Source: JAWKRB01 sp041389885 (GTDB lineage Bacteria > Myxococcota_A > Polyangia > Polyangiales > Ga0077539). From it: 64,000 nt of DNA. The translations under genes and the position numbers were made by a program. Below are positions 48,360 through 59,344 of the stretch, piece by piece; within the stretch, counting starts at the first letter, position 1; each line of letters opens with the position of its first letter. The stretch is taken from contig JAWKRB010000023.1 of the NCBI GenBank assembly GCA_041389885.1, forward strand, positions 62,001-126,000, read 5' to 3'. The notes under the pieces were generated by a model that was given only the letters and a program-made list of their open reading frames with translations, had not been told where the DNA came from and did no database searches.

Positions 48360-49114
48360 GCGGTCTGTCCTCCGTCGAGGGCGATGCACTGCCCGTGGAT
48401 CCCCCGCGCCTCGTGGGGGATCAGCGACCACACCGCGTGGGCGACCTCGTCGGCGGTCATCAGGCGGCGTTGGGGAGAGAGGGCCTCGAGGGCGGCGCGG
48501 GCGCTGTCGGCGTCGCGCTTCGTCGCGCGGGCGATGTTGCTCGCGGCGCGGGCGGCCATGTCGGTGTCGACGAAGCCGGGGCACACGGCGTTCACGGTCA
48601 CGCCGCTGCGGGCGTACTCCACCGCGAGGGCGCGGGTGAGCCCCACGACGGCGTGCTTGCTGGCGCAGTACGCGCTTGTGTACGCGTAGCCCCGGAGGCC
48701 GGCGTTGGAGGCCACGGTGACCACGCGTCCCCAGCCGCGCTCGGCCATGCCCGGCAGCAGCGCGCGGCAGAGGGCGAAGGGGGCGGTGACGTTGATGGCG
48801 AAGGCGCGGTCCCAGAGCGCGTCGTCGGTGCGCTCGAGGGAGGCGCTGTCGGCGACGCCGGCGTTGTTCACCAGCACGTCGACGGCGCCCATGACGCCCT
48901 GCACCTCGGCCACCGCGGCCTCGAGCTGCGCGCGGTCGGTGAGGTCGTAGAAGAAGGCGCGGGCGTTGAGGGCGAAGGCGACGCGGGAGACGGCCTCGCG
49001 GTCTCTCCCCAGCACCGCGAGCTTGAGGCCCTCCGCGGCGAGGCGGCGCGCGATCGCCTCGCCGATGCCTCGCCCGCCGCCGGTGACCAGCGCAACGCGT
49101 CCCGTGTGGTCCAT
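48356..49114 (-). CDS. Short-chain dehydrogenase/reductase
   Basis: The ATG at 49114 gives 252 residues. The NAD(P)-binding motif VALVTGGGRGIGEAIARRL, NNAGVADSASL, the catalytic SAYCASKHAVVG (Tyr-X3-Lys) with an upstream Ser in VASNAG, and VNAVCPGFVDTDM are all in place, so it is a classical SDR. The basic residue after the Gly motif (LGRDREAV) slightly favours NADP. It heads the coupled minus-strand operon. Similar SDRs oxidise 3-hydroxyacyl-CoA in related clusters. It is divergent from the kinase at 49211, 96 bases apart. Confidence 0.92.
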   Translation of the reverse strand: MDHTGRVALVTGGGRGIGEAIARRLAAEGLKLAVLGRDREAVSRVAFALNARAFFYDLTDRAQLEAAVAEVQGVMGAVDVLVNNAGVADSASLERTDDALWDRAFAINVTAPFALCRALLPGMAERGWGRVVTVASNAGLRGYAYTSAYCASKHAVVGLTRALAVEYARSGVTVNAVCPGFVDTDMAARAASNIARATKRDADSARAALEALSPQRRLMTADEVAHAVWSLIPHEARGIHGQCIALDGGQTA

Positions 49115-49210
49115 GCGGGGTGCCGGTGTACACGGAGCGGCGGCGGATCTCAACGCGGCGCAGACGTCGACTGACGCGCGCCCGCCGCTTGTGCGACGAT
49201 CCAGGGCGGC

Positions 49211-51016
<1,806 letters not shown>

Positions 51017-51054
51017 GCTGAGCAGCCCGCTTCGCGTCTTGGGCAGCCCGAGTC

Positions 51055-51145
51055 GGTTTGTGGACCGCCCCCTTCGCGTTTGGACTGCCCCCTTCGCGTT
51101 TGGGCTGCCCCCTTCGCGTTTGGACTGCCCCCTTCGCTCGCCGGG
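51055..51145. repeat. 20-bp tandem repeat, CCCCCTTCGCGTTTGGACTG type
   Basis: About four near-identical 20-base units precede the palindromic element and the last unit forms its outer end. The array at 53500-53615 on the other side carries the same unit in inverted orientation. Confidence 0.85.
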
Positions 51146-51813
51146 CGCTCCCTTCGGTCGCTGTCTCGCTAAAGGGGGAGCCTAAGGGAGGGCGCCCCCG
51201 CCGGGGCGGGGGCTGACCGGGCGATCGTCGCGCGCGTGCCGCGCACGACGGTTTGTGGATGATTTTCGGGGTGTTGAATTGTGTCACGTTCACGCTGTTG
51301 CGTCGCGACGGTCGATCACCCCACCGTCGTGCGCGGCACGCGCGCGACGATCGCCCGGTCAGCCCCCGCCCCGGCGGGGGCGCCCTCCCGTAGGCTCCCC
51401 TTTAGCGAGACAGCGACCGAAGGGAGCGCCCGGCGAGGTGTGACTGGCATGAAGAACGAACCGGAGGTGAAAGTCCTGTCCCAGAGCCCAGACAGAGGGA
51501 ATCTGACACCGAGGTGGCAAGGGTCCGTAGGCCGGGAAGCCAGCCGACGCGCACGCGCGCGGCTGTACACCGAACCACACCGCGAGGGCGGGTCCGGAAG
51601 AAGCCGTAGGTGCATCGAGGTCCAAGCGAAAGCGAAGCGCCGTGAGGCGGTCCTGCACCGGGCGAGTCGGCCTCCAGCGACGATGCCCGATCTCTGTTGG
51701 TGGTGCGGTCGTAGGGGCGCCACGATCTCGATGACGTTCGTTTATTCTTACCCAGCGAGATCTGCCGGGTTCCGCGCGAGCGGTAGGCCCTCGGGACGAG
51801 AGAACCGAAACCG

Positions 51814-53376
51814 ATGACCCGGCAGAAGTCAGAGCGCGGCATAGTACCGGAAGGCCGTCGAAAGGCGGTCCCAACCGAGGACGCACAACCTCGGGGAGGG
51901 AAGGCCGCGCCGGTCGAACAACAGCCGCAACAACTGCGACTGTGGGACGCGACAGCCGAAGACCCCGGCTCATCACCGGGGGCTGTCGCCGGAGCGGATC
52001 GTCACCTACGACGACCTGCGACGCGCGCAGCGCCGAAGGCGCCCCACACGGGACAGAACGTTGCGGCGGCCACAATGGCGGCGGTGATCGCGCGATTGAA
52101 CGAAGCCTTCCAGAACGTGGCCGCGAACAAGGGCGCCGCAGGCCCCGACCGTATGGGCATCGAGACAGTGCGTGCACACTGGCGCGAAATCCACGCGGAA
52201 CTCTCCCGCGCGCTCGTCGCGGGGTCCTACGCACCGGGGATGATCCGGCGCGTGTGGATTCCCAAGGCGGGCGGCGGGGAGCGGGGTTTGGGCATCCCCA
52301 ACGTGGTCGATCGCGTGGTGCAGGAGGCTGTGCGGTTGGAGCTCGATCCGCTGTACGAGCCGACGTTCCACGCGAGCAGTCATGGGTTCCGCAAGGGGCG
52401 CAGTTGTCACACGGCGATCGCGCAGGCGCGGGCTACGTGGAGATGGGTAGCGAGGGTGGTGGACCTCGATCTGGAGAAGTTCTTCGATCGCGTTCCTCAC
52501 CAGCGGCTGATGGCGCGGCTCTCCGAGCGCGTCTCCGACCGCGGCCTGCTCACGCTCGTCAGCCGCATGCTCCGCGCCCGCGTGGTGCTGCCTGATGGCG
52601 TGGTGGTGAGCAACGACGAGGGGGTCCCGCAAGGCGGCCCACTCTCCCCGCTGCTCTCCAACATCGTGCTCGACGAGCTCGACCGCGAGCTCGCGCGACG
52701 CGACCTGCGCTTCGTCCGCTACGCCGACGATTGCAACATCTTCGTGCGCAGCGAACGAGCAGGCCAGCGGGTGATGGCAAGCGTGGTGCGGTTCATCGAG
52801 GGGCGCTTGCGCCTCAAGGTCAACCTTGCCAAGAGCGCCGTGGCCCGGCCCGGAGAACGTCACTTCCTCGGGTTCAGTCTCTCGCGCGAGCCAGAGTCCG
52901 GATTCGTCGAGGTGCTTCCGTCAAAGCGGACGCGTGAGCGCCTTCGAGCGGCCATCGTCGCAAAGACTCCGCGAAACTGGGGTGGCACGCTCTCCGCGTG
53001 CATCGCCTCGGTGAACGTGTACCTGCGCGGATGGATGGGGTTCTTTGGGGTCTGCACTGCGGCTATCCACCGGCTGCTGCAAGGCATGGACGCGCATATC
53101 CGGCGACGGCTGCGCGCGCTCGTGCTGAAGGACTGGAAGAGGAAAGGGACGATCGCGCGCAAGCTGATCGCGCTCGGCGTGAAGCCAGCGACAGCGTGGG
53201 GCCGCGTCTACGAAGGTCGCAAGTCCTTCTGGGCGCTGAGCCACACGAGCGCTGTGGACCGGGGACTCCGCAACGCGTACTTCGCCAAGCGGGGGCTCGC
53301 GTCCATGGCGCACCTGTGGGAGGCGGACCCGAGACGAATCGTGGCCCCGGTGCAGCTCTCGCTGCCACTGGGATAG
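51814..53376 (+). CDS. ltrA: Group II intron reverse transcriptase/maturase
   Basis: The 520-residue protein contains the RT blocks: FQNVAANKGAAGPDRMGIET, RRVWIPKAGGGERGLGIPNV, ASSHGFRKGRSCHTAIAQ, VVDLDLEKFFDRVPHQRLM, GVPQGGPLSPLLSNIVLDEL and the catalytic YADD in VRYADDCNIFVRS. The maturase (X) domain follows (INVYLRGWMGFFG-like, VNVYLRGWMGFFGVC). No HNH endonuclease domain is visible at the C-terminus, which ends QLSLPLG, so the intron would rely on nascent-strand priming. The N-terminal 90 residues are Gln/Pro-rich. The frame is intact and the intron RNA ends are preserved, so it may be active. Confidence 0.95.
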   Translation: MTRQKSERGIVPEGRRKAVPTEDAQPRGGKAAPVEQQPQQLRLWDATAEDPGSSPGAVAGADRHLRRPATRAAPKAPHTGQNVAAATMAAVIARLNEAFQNVAANKGAAGPDRMGIETVRAHWREIHAELSRALVAGSYAPGMIRRVWIPKAGGGERGLGIPNVVDRVVQEAVRLELDPLYEPTFHASSHGFRKGRSCHTAIAQARATWRWVARVVDLDLEKFFDRVPHQRLMARLSERVSDRGLLTLVSRMLRARVVLPDGVVVSNDEGVPQGGPLSPLLSNIVLDELDRELARRDLRFVRYADDCNIFVRSERAGQRVMASVVRFIEGRLRLKVNLAKSAVARPGERHFLGFSLSREPESGFVEVLPSKRTRERLRAAIVAKTPRNWGGTLSACIASVNVYLRGWMGFFGVCTAAIHRLLQGMDAHIRRRLRALVLKDWKRKGTIARKLIALGVKPATAWGRVYEGRKSFWALSHTSAVDRGLRNAYFAKRGLASMAHLWEADPRRIVAPVQLSLPLG

Positions 53377-53427
53377 GGCGAGGCCGAGAACCGGCCGATC
53401 GGCGGGGTCACAACCGTCGATCCCGAA

Positions 53428-53458
53428 GAGCCGTGTGCGAACAGCGCACGCACGGTTC
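53428..53458 (+). ncRNA. Group II intron domain V
   Basis: The hairpin pairs GAGCCGTG with CACGGTTC, then a two-base bulge (CG), then TGCG with CGCA around an AACAG loop. The size, the bulge and the position 40 bases before the 3' boundary are as expected for domain V. Confidence 0.85.
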
Positions 53459-53499
53459 TGTGAGAGGCGCCCCGGGCGACCGGGGCGCCTACTCGATCG

Positions 53500-53615
53500 G
53501 AGGGGGCAGTCCCAAGACCGAAGGGGCAGTCCCAAGACCGAAGGGGCAGTCCTAAGACCGAAGGGGCAGTCCTAAGACCGAAGGGGGCAGTCCCAAAACC
53601 GACGCGGGCAGTCAG
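53500..53615. repeat. 20-bp tandem repeat, GGGGCAGTCCTAAGACCGAA type
   Basis: About five units repeat GGGGCAGTCCCAAGACCGAA with C/T variation, directly after the palindromic element. They are inverted relative to the array at 51055-51145. Confidence 0.9.
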
Positions 53616-53642
53616 AACGCGCAGGGAGCGCCCCCAGCGCCC

Positions 53643-54834
53643 TCAGTCGACGCGCGCGGTGTCTTCGAGCTCGCGCCCCCGCGTCTCGGGGAGCCACACG
53701 AGGATCAGCGCCAGCGCGGCCAGCGCGAACACCGAGGTCGCGCCGACGCTCGGTCCCCAGCCCACGCGCTCGGCGGTGTAGCCCAGCACGATGGGCGAGA
53801 TCACGTAGGTGCTGCGCCCCAGGAGGTTGTTCGACCACGCGAAGGCCTCGGCGCGGTCGCGGGTCGCGAAGAGCTCGGTGGTGTACGCGTTGAGCACCGC
53901 GATCACCGCGCCTGACCTGTACCGACCGCGAGACCGCCACAAGCTCAGCGCCAGCAGGCGACCGCAGGTGTAGGCCAGGCGCTCATTCTGCCGCAGCGCG
54001 GCCGGGATCACCACGAATGCGCGCCCGCGCGACGCCTCGGGTCGAGGAGCCGGCCGGCGAAGGATCGCCGGCATCGAGGCGAGAGGGCGCTGCTGATCAT
54101 TCTACCTAACGGCGGCGCTGGCCGAGGTCATGTCGAGACGGCGAACTCTCTTCCAGAGGCGCGATCGCGCCCGCGCGACGCAGGCTGGCGGCCTAGGATC
54201 GCGCTCAGATACGGTACCTGACCGCGGCCGTCCGGAAAACTTCAGCGAGATCAGCGCGCTCGACCTTCCGCTCGCAGCCCGGCCCGGGCCTTCAGCGCTG
54301 GACCCCGCGTGGTGGCTGCGGTGGCGATGGCGGAGGAGCAGCAGGAGCGCCGATTACGTACGACCAGGCGCCATCCACTGGCCCAGCAGGCGGACGACGC
54401 TCACACGATAATCCGCGGCTCGCGTGGCTGCCGAGACCGTGCCGATGACGGTGCCGCGGTTCGGCGGGGTACCCTCGGCGGCGACGACGGAGGCGACGGC
54501 CCACTCGCCGATGAGGAAGATCCGCGCGAGGAGCTGGGCGACGGTGAAGAGCGCGGCGGTGGGGGCGAAGGCCGAGACTAGGACGCGAGGGTGGAAATGA
54601 GGAGCGGTGATCGAGAGCACGCGGCGGCGGCTGAGGCGGTCGGTGAGGCCCACGAGGGCGAAGGCGATGACGGTGCCGGCGTTGATGGCTGAGTATCCAG
54701 CCCGCGTCGCTGGGGCTCAGCGAGAACTCCCGGCGCAGCCGGGAGCAGGGCTGCGAGAGGGCGAACATGTCGTACCCCTTAAAGAAGGTCGCGACCGAGA
54801 GGAACCAGATCAACCGCTGCTGGCAAACGTCCAT
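53643..54834 (-). pseudogene. MFS transporter remnant, aromatic acid or sugar type
   Basis: The N-terminal piece (from about 54834) reads LIWFLSVATFFKGYDMFALS, the first helix with the 'F-DGYD' type motif of the aromatic-acid:H+ symporter group. In other frames GLTDRLSRRRVL supplies the conserved loop 2-3 motif, RIFLIGEWAVASVVAAE (about 54540) the helix 4 region, and the final piece (about 54074-53643) reads GAVIAVLNAYTTELFATRDR and ends LPETRGRELEDTARVD. Several frameshifts separate them, and the middle is missing or scrambled. Relatives have about 430 residues. The stop at 53643 is original. It lies divergent from flavin reductase and hydrolase relics on the plus strand. Confidence 0.65.
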
Positions 54835-54959
54835 CGCGACATCACCGCGCGACGGTACTTCGCGGGGCGCGAGAGGGACAGCACACCGCGAGGTCCGCTG
54901 GTGCATCGTAGGGACTCAGCCGTGAATCCGACGACCCCGCTTCGCTCCAGTCCTTTCCC

Positions 54960-55439
54960 GCCACCGACGGGGACGCCTATCGACAGCTCGCGCGCCGCTG
55001 GGCCGCGACGGTGAACGCGGTGACGGTGCGTCGCGGCGGGCACCTCGACGGCTTCACTACTTACCGCGGTGCTGATGGTGTCGATCGACCCGCCGATCGC
55101 GCTGGTGAGCGCGACGCGGGGATCGAGCGCGGGGATATGCTCGGCGAGGTCGACCGCTTCGCGGTGAACCTCTTGAGCGAGGCGCAGCGCTCGGTGGCCG
55201 AGTGGTTCGCGACGCCTCACGAGCGCCGCGACGCCTCGGCGCGCTTGGGGACATCGATATCGTCGCGCCGTTGATCCCAACGCCTGGGGGCGTTCTCGGC
55301 GACGGTGCGCGAGCGGGTCGACGCGGGCGACCACGCGCTGGTGCCGGCGATGTCACGGCGATTCACCTGGGGGCCGACGGCCGCCCCTGCTCTACACGAA
55401 CCGCGACTACGTGCGCGTCGCGGCGGAGACGACCTGTGA
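54960..55439 (+). pseudogene. Flavin reductase family protein remnant
   Basis: One frame reads LARRWAATVNAVTVRRGGHL and then, after a one-base shift, AVLMVSIDPPIALVSATR, the FMN-binding region typical of flavin reductase-like proteins (S-x-D-P-P). A second frame supplies MLGEVDRFAVNLLSEAQRSV and AEWFATPHERRDASARLGDI. The last part reads LLYTNRDYVRVAAETT and ends at a TGA at 55437-55439 that overlaps the GTG start of the following hydrolase relic. In working enzymes this protein supplies reduced flavin to a two-component monooxygenase. No monooxygenase component is found nearby. The start is not visible. Confidence 0.6.
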
Positions 55440-56250
55440 GACTCGTGAGCTTCTCTCTCACTACCGCGCCACCTGGGGCGCCGTCACCGACCGCGGGACC
55501 GTCGAGGCCCCGGCGTCGCTCCGGCGAAGGCCCCTACACTCGCCTCGGCCCTCGACGGTCTCTATCGAGAGGGACCTCTGGGACGGCCCCGCGCTCGACC
55601 CTCGCGGACGCGCGATGCTTCTGGTGGTGCCTGCGCCGGAGAAGATCCAGGCGTGGGGGTGAATTCATGTCGCGCACCGGGTGGAGACGGGCCGGAGCGA
55701 GTCGCCCTACCCGACGCTCTTCACGCGCTTCGCGAGCACGCTCACGCCGCACGGCGCGGCGATCGTGCGCCCGCGCGGCCTGACGCAGCCTTCGATTCGA
55801 GGGCGAGATGGCCGGTGATCACTGGCGCGGGCGGCACATCGGCGCCCGAGCGCGCGTTGAGCACGTCAGGACCTGCTTCAACGACGCCCGCTGCGCGACC
55901 GGCAGCGCACACGACGCAGTTCACGCCGGCAAGAACTTCGTCGCGACCGGGGGACCGGTCCGTGGGTGACCACCGCGGACGAGCTGCCGGACCCGTCGCA
56001 GAGCGAGGTGTCGTCACGGTGAACGGGAGATGCACGACCACCGACCTGTTGATCTTCGACGCGCCCGCGCTGATCGCGTACATCAGCACCTTCACCGAGC
56101 CTTCCGCGCCGGCGACCTCATCGCCACGGCACGCCGGGGCGGCGTCGGGTGGAAGCGCGACCCGCAGGTCTTTCTCCGCGCGGGCGACGTGCGGAGGTCA
56201 CCGTGCGCGGCGTGGGCACGTCGGCGAAGACTGTGGAGACGATGGTGAAG
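55436..56250 (+). pseudogene. Fumarylacetoacetate hydrolase family protein remnant
   Basis: The GTG at 55436 opens VRLVSFSL. Pieces in shifting frames give ATWGAVTDRGTVE, TGRSESPYPTLFTRFASTLT (about 55690-55750), TCFNDARCATG, HAGKNFVATGG, TTDLLIFDAPALIAYISTFT (about 56037-56096), LIATARRGGVGWKRDPQVFL and VTVRGVGTSAKTVETMV. These follow the FAH-family order including the T-F-N-D-x-S/R segment and the G-x-G-x-x-R-x-P region. FAH-type enzymes act in aromatic ring catabolism as hydrolases, decarboxylases or isomerases. Five or more frameshifts make the gene dead. The flavin reductase relic directly upstream was once coupled to it by a 4-nt overlap. Confidence 0.65.
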
Positions 56251-56414
56251 CGACGGCGCGTGGCGCGACGTGGCGCGATGTCGGGGATCAGGCGTGCGGC
56301 GCGTGGAGCGAAGGTTTGACGGGCGCGAGGGCGGGGTGGTGGTAACTCCTCGCCGTCCCCCGTCGTGACACTCCCTGGCTGACCTGTCGTTTGCTCTCTC
56401 GCAAGGAGAGCAAG

Positions 56415-56755
56415 ATGGACGATCGAATCTGCACAAAAGCCCGCACCCAGCCTGGCCATGACCGCGTTGCGGCCCGGGCAGGACTTCCCCGCCCGCTACG
56501 CCTCGAGATCGGCGTAGGTCGCCGCCGCGCGCTGCGCCGAGGGAGCGTCGATCACGAGGGCTGCGGACCTCGGGATGCACTCCCAGACGCTACGGCGCTG
56601 GCTCTCGCGCGCTCGACGACGCCTTCGAGGCTGTGCAGGTCCTCGGCGCCTGCGACGACCTCCGCGACCTTCTTCACCGTGCTTCGGCCTGGCCGGCGTT
56701 CGCGTCGAGGCCTCGATCTCGACACCTCGCGGCGCTACTGCGCAGGCTCGCCTCA
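56415..56755 (+). pseudogene. tnpA: IS66 tnpA, frameshifted
   Basis: The ATG at 56415 starts MDDRICTK, as in the copy at the window start, but the frame then diverges. The continuation in other frames reads ARCAEGASITRAAADLGMHS and QTLRRWLSRARRR, the helix-turn-helix of TnpA. At least two frameshifts separate the pieces. The product would normally be about 110-130 residues and bind element DNA. Confidence 0.7.
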
Positions 56756-57110
56756 TGATCGCATGCCTTCACGCTGTCACCATCTACGTGTTCCGCGCGT
56801 TCGTCGATATGCGTGCAAGAGTCGACACCGGCGCTCGCGACGCTTCCTGGCGCCTCGCGAGCTCCTACGCGGCGCCGTCTTTCTCTTCGTCGGACGCGAC
56901 CGTCGCCGGTTGGCGGTGTTTCTTCTTCGACGGCACCGGGAGGCCTGCTTGCCAAGCGCCTGGAGAAGGACGATTCGCCCATCTCTGGCCTGACTCGAAC
57001 GCGCCCAAGACGCTCGGCGAGCGAGCTCGCGCTCTTCGAAGGCAGCGCACACGTCGGTCGTGTGCCGCTCAGCCTCCTTCGTCGATGGGACCTTCTTGGG
57101 ACCAAGGTCT
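56755..57110 (+). pseudogene. tnpB: IS66 tnpB, frameshifted
   Basis: The ATG at 56755 starts MIACLHAVTIYVFRAFVDMR, close to the usual TnpB opening with VYLxxRPVDMRK. Later pieces in other frames are LFVGRDRRRLAVF, AVFFFDGTG-like and GLLAKRLEKDDS, all diagnostic of Orf2/TnpB. The frame breaks within about 40 residues. TnpB is required for transposition, and its molecular role is not well defined. Confidence 0.7.
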
Positions 57111-57179
57111 CGCGAGATCGGTTGCTTCATCTCGACAGAGCGTCCGCGAGTCTTACGACTGGGCTCGTGGTCGTACCGA

Positions 57180-58650
57180 ACACGAGACCAACGCTTTGAG
57201 ACGCTGCGACGCAGAAGCTCCTGGAGCGCGAGAACCGCAAGCCTCTAGCGTCAGCCTCCAGTCGCGGCGGCGGAGCTCGAAGGCAAGGCCTTGCGGACCT
57301 GTGCAGAAAACCTTCGCTCCTCGAGACGCAACTCGCCCAGCGCAACAAGATGATCTTCGGGGCCTCCTCGGAGAAGCGCTCTCGCGGCGAAGAGACCCAC
57401 GCGAACGCCGAGAAGGAGCCCAAGAAGGGGCACGGTCCGCGCGAGCAGCCTGCGCTCCCTCTCGTCGAGGAGGCGCACGACCTCGACGAGCCCGACAAGG
57501 TCTGTCGCGCCTGCGGCGGCGCGATGCAGGAGTGGGCTGGACAGGAGGAGGCGAGCGAGGAGATCGACGTGATCGAGCGTCGATTCGTGATCCGTCGGCA
57601 CCTTCGAAAGAAGTACCGCTGCCGCTGTGGCGGCTGCGTCGAGACCGCGCCCGGCCCCATGAAGCTGCGCGAGGGATCACGGTACTCGATTGATTTCGCG
57701 ATCGAGGTCGCGGTGGACAAGTACGTCGACCACCTCGCGCTTGAGCGTCAGGCGCGACGCATGGGCCGTGATGGCCTGGTGATCGACTCGCAGACGCTCT
57801 GGGATCAGATCAACCTCCTGGCGCATCTGCTCAAGCCCTTGCGCGATAGGATCCACGCCTGGGTGCTCTCGCAGCCGGTCATCGGCGCGGACGAGACGCG
57901 CTGGCGCCTGATGAGCGAGAAGGGCAAAGACGAGGGCCCCGGCAAGTGGCATGTGTGGGCGATCGCGTGCCCGACGGCGGTGAGCCACTCGATTCTCGAC
58001 AATCGAAGCGCGACCGCGGCGAAGAAGGTCTTTGGCGACTTTGCGGGCACGGCGATGGTGGACGGCTACGACGTGTACGAGTCGCTGCGCCGACTGAACC
58101 CAGGATTGCAGCTCGCGCACTGCTGGGCGCACGTGCGACGGAAGTACGTCGAGCTGGAGAAGACTCACCCTGAGGCGACAGGCGAAGTGCTTGAGCTCAT
58201 CGGCCGCCTGTACGGCCTGGAGCGAGGCTGCGCGACTGGACCTCCCGGCGACCGCGAGCGTGCACGACTTCGCGAGGGTGAGTCGCGCGAGGTGGTGCAA
58301 GCAGATCGAGCCCTGGCACTACGCATCGAGGCCTCGCCGCAGAGCGCGATGGGTCGCGCGATCCGGTACATGGGAAACCATCAAGGCCACAGGCCGAGGA
58401 CCCTCGCGTGCCGCTGGACAACAACGCCACCGAGAGGGCGCTGCGCGGGCCAGTGCAGGGTCGCAAGAATCACTACGGATCCCGCTCGGTGCGCGGGACC
58501 GAAGTCGCGGCGCTCTTCTACACGGTGCTCGACACCGTCATCCTCAACGGACTCGATCCTCGCGAGTACCTCCGTGCGGCCGTGATCGCTGAACGCACGG
58601 GCGAGACCATCCCACTCCCGCACGAACTCGCGGCGAAGGCCGACGAGTAG
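57180..58650 (+). pseudogene. tnpC: IS66 transposase TnpC, frameshifted near the C-terminus
   Basis: The main open part (57350 to about 58230) includes IFGASSEKRSRGEE, a zinc-ribbon with CRACGGAM and CRCGGCVETAP, YVDHLALERQARRMG, the first catalytic Asp in PVIGADETRWRLM, and the second in AMVDGYDVYESL. The frame then shifts near 58230 and again before 58408, after which MPLDNNATERALRGPVQGRK carries the catalytic Glu and runs to the TAG at 58648-58650. The N-terminal leucine-zipper-like part (LLETQLAQRNKM) is preceded by another shift. All three acidic residues survive in the DNA, but no single protein contains them. Confidence 0.8.
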
Positions 58651-58803
58651 CAGCGCCAGACACGAAGCTCGCCCAGCGTCACGACGGGGGACGGCGAGGA
58701 GTTACGGGTGGTGGGATCGCGCGGTGATCGCGAGGGACGCACGCGCGTGGGCGGGAGGCGGCGAGCGGGACGCGAGGGCGTACGGCGGGGTGTGGGCCTT
58801 GCC

Positions 58804-58995
58804 ATGAGACACGACTCCGACTCCGATCTTGAACGTCTCGATCCCGAATCCGAGGCGTGTTTCGACGCGCTCTGCGCTCGCATCTCCGAGGAACTTTCGG
58901 CGCGAATTGCCGGCGGCGACGATCCAACCACCGTTGTCGGTCAGAAGACGCTGTCCGAACTCATCGCTGACGCGATTCTCGACCGCCTGTCGTAA
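58804..58995 (+). CDS. Small hypothetical protein
   Basis: An ATG at 58804 opens 63 codons, MRHDSDSDLERLDPESEACF, continuing with FDALCARISEELSARI and TLSELIADAILDRLS. The product is acidic and helix-prone and its codon use is ordinary for the region. No Shine-Dalgarno sequence of note is visible and no family is recognised. It follows the IS66 insertion and its flanking repeat, so it may be a chance frame. Confidence 0.35.
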   Translation: MRHDSDSDLERLDPESEACFDALCARISEELSARIAGGDDPTTVVGQKTLSELIADAILDRLS

Positions 58996-59154
58996 GAGCC
59001 CGTTCAGCTCACCGATATCGATGGCGCAAGTCGCAATGACGGCATGGTGGGGCACGAGCCAGCTGGCGAACAAGGGCGTGCCGCTGACATGAGCCAGCTG
59101 GGCGTTCGGCTTGGCGTCGCGGCGTAATCTGACACGTTGCGCGGCCCTCCACCC

Positions 59155-59344
59155 TTGGCTCCCTCCTCCATGGGCTTCGCCGATGGAGGAGGGGCTGAGA
59201 CACAAGGGATGAAAGACACCTCCGGCGTGGTCTCGAGAAATCTGACGCATCCCAAGGGCAGTTCGGACGCGGCAGTCGCCCCGAAGGATGAAGCCCTCCT
59301 CCATCGGCGAAGCCCATGGAGGAGGGGAGCCAAGGGGTGGAGGG
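59155..59344. repeat. Paired palindromic repeat (BIME-like), copy 3
   Basis: Arms 59155-59204 and 59292-59344 are inverted copies with two small indels. Each contains CCTCCTCCATGGGCTTCGCC or its complement, the same palindrome as in the pairs at 14034-14194 and 25864-26048. Confidence 0.88.

Larger units (their letters stand above)
51438..53497 (+). mobile_element. Group II intron
   Basis: The 5' end GTGTGACTGG fits the GUGYG boundary. A reverse transcriptase/maturase is encoded at 51814-53376. Domain V is at 53428-53458 and is followed by a domain VI hairpin (GGCGCCCCGG/CCGGGGCGCC) and an ending in GAT (AY). The limits are supported by the host palindrome: its intact left arm predicts GGCGAG followed by CGAAGGGGGCAGTC, and the sequence shows GGCGAG, the intron, then CGGAGGGGGCAGTC. 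Confidence 0.85.
51123..53511. mobile_element. Roughly 330-bp palindromic element, copy B, interrupted by group II intron
   Basis: The left arm starts at 51123 and mirrors the right arm, which runs to 51437 and resumes at 53498-53511 after the intron. Without the intron the element is 329 bp, against 326 bp for copy A. The 69-bp centre (51253-51321) is the same as that of copy A but in the opposite orientation. Confidence 0.8.
56342..58705 (+). mobile_element. IS66-family insertion sequence, complete with target duplication
   Basis: The two ends, 56342-56369 and 58678-58705, are perfect 28-base inverted repeats starting GTAACTCCTCGCCGTCCCCC. The octamer GGGTGGTG flanks the element on both sides (56334-56341 and 58706-58713), the 8-bp duplication expected for IS66. 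The interrupted sequence is continuous across the element and matches a related stretch near 60640. Its length is 2364 bp. All three reading frames are damaged. Confidence 0.95.
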
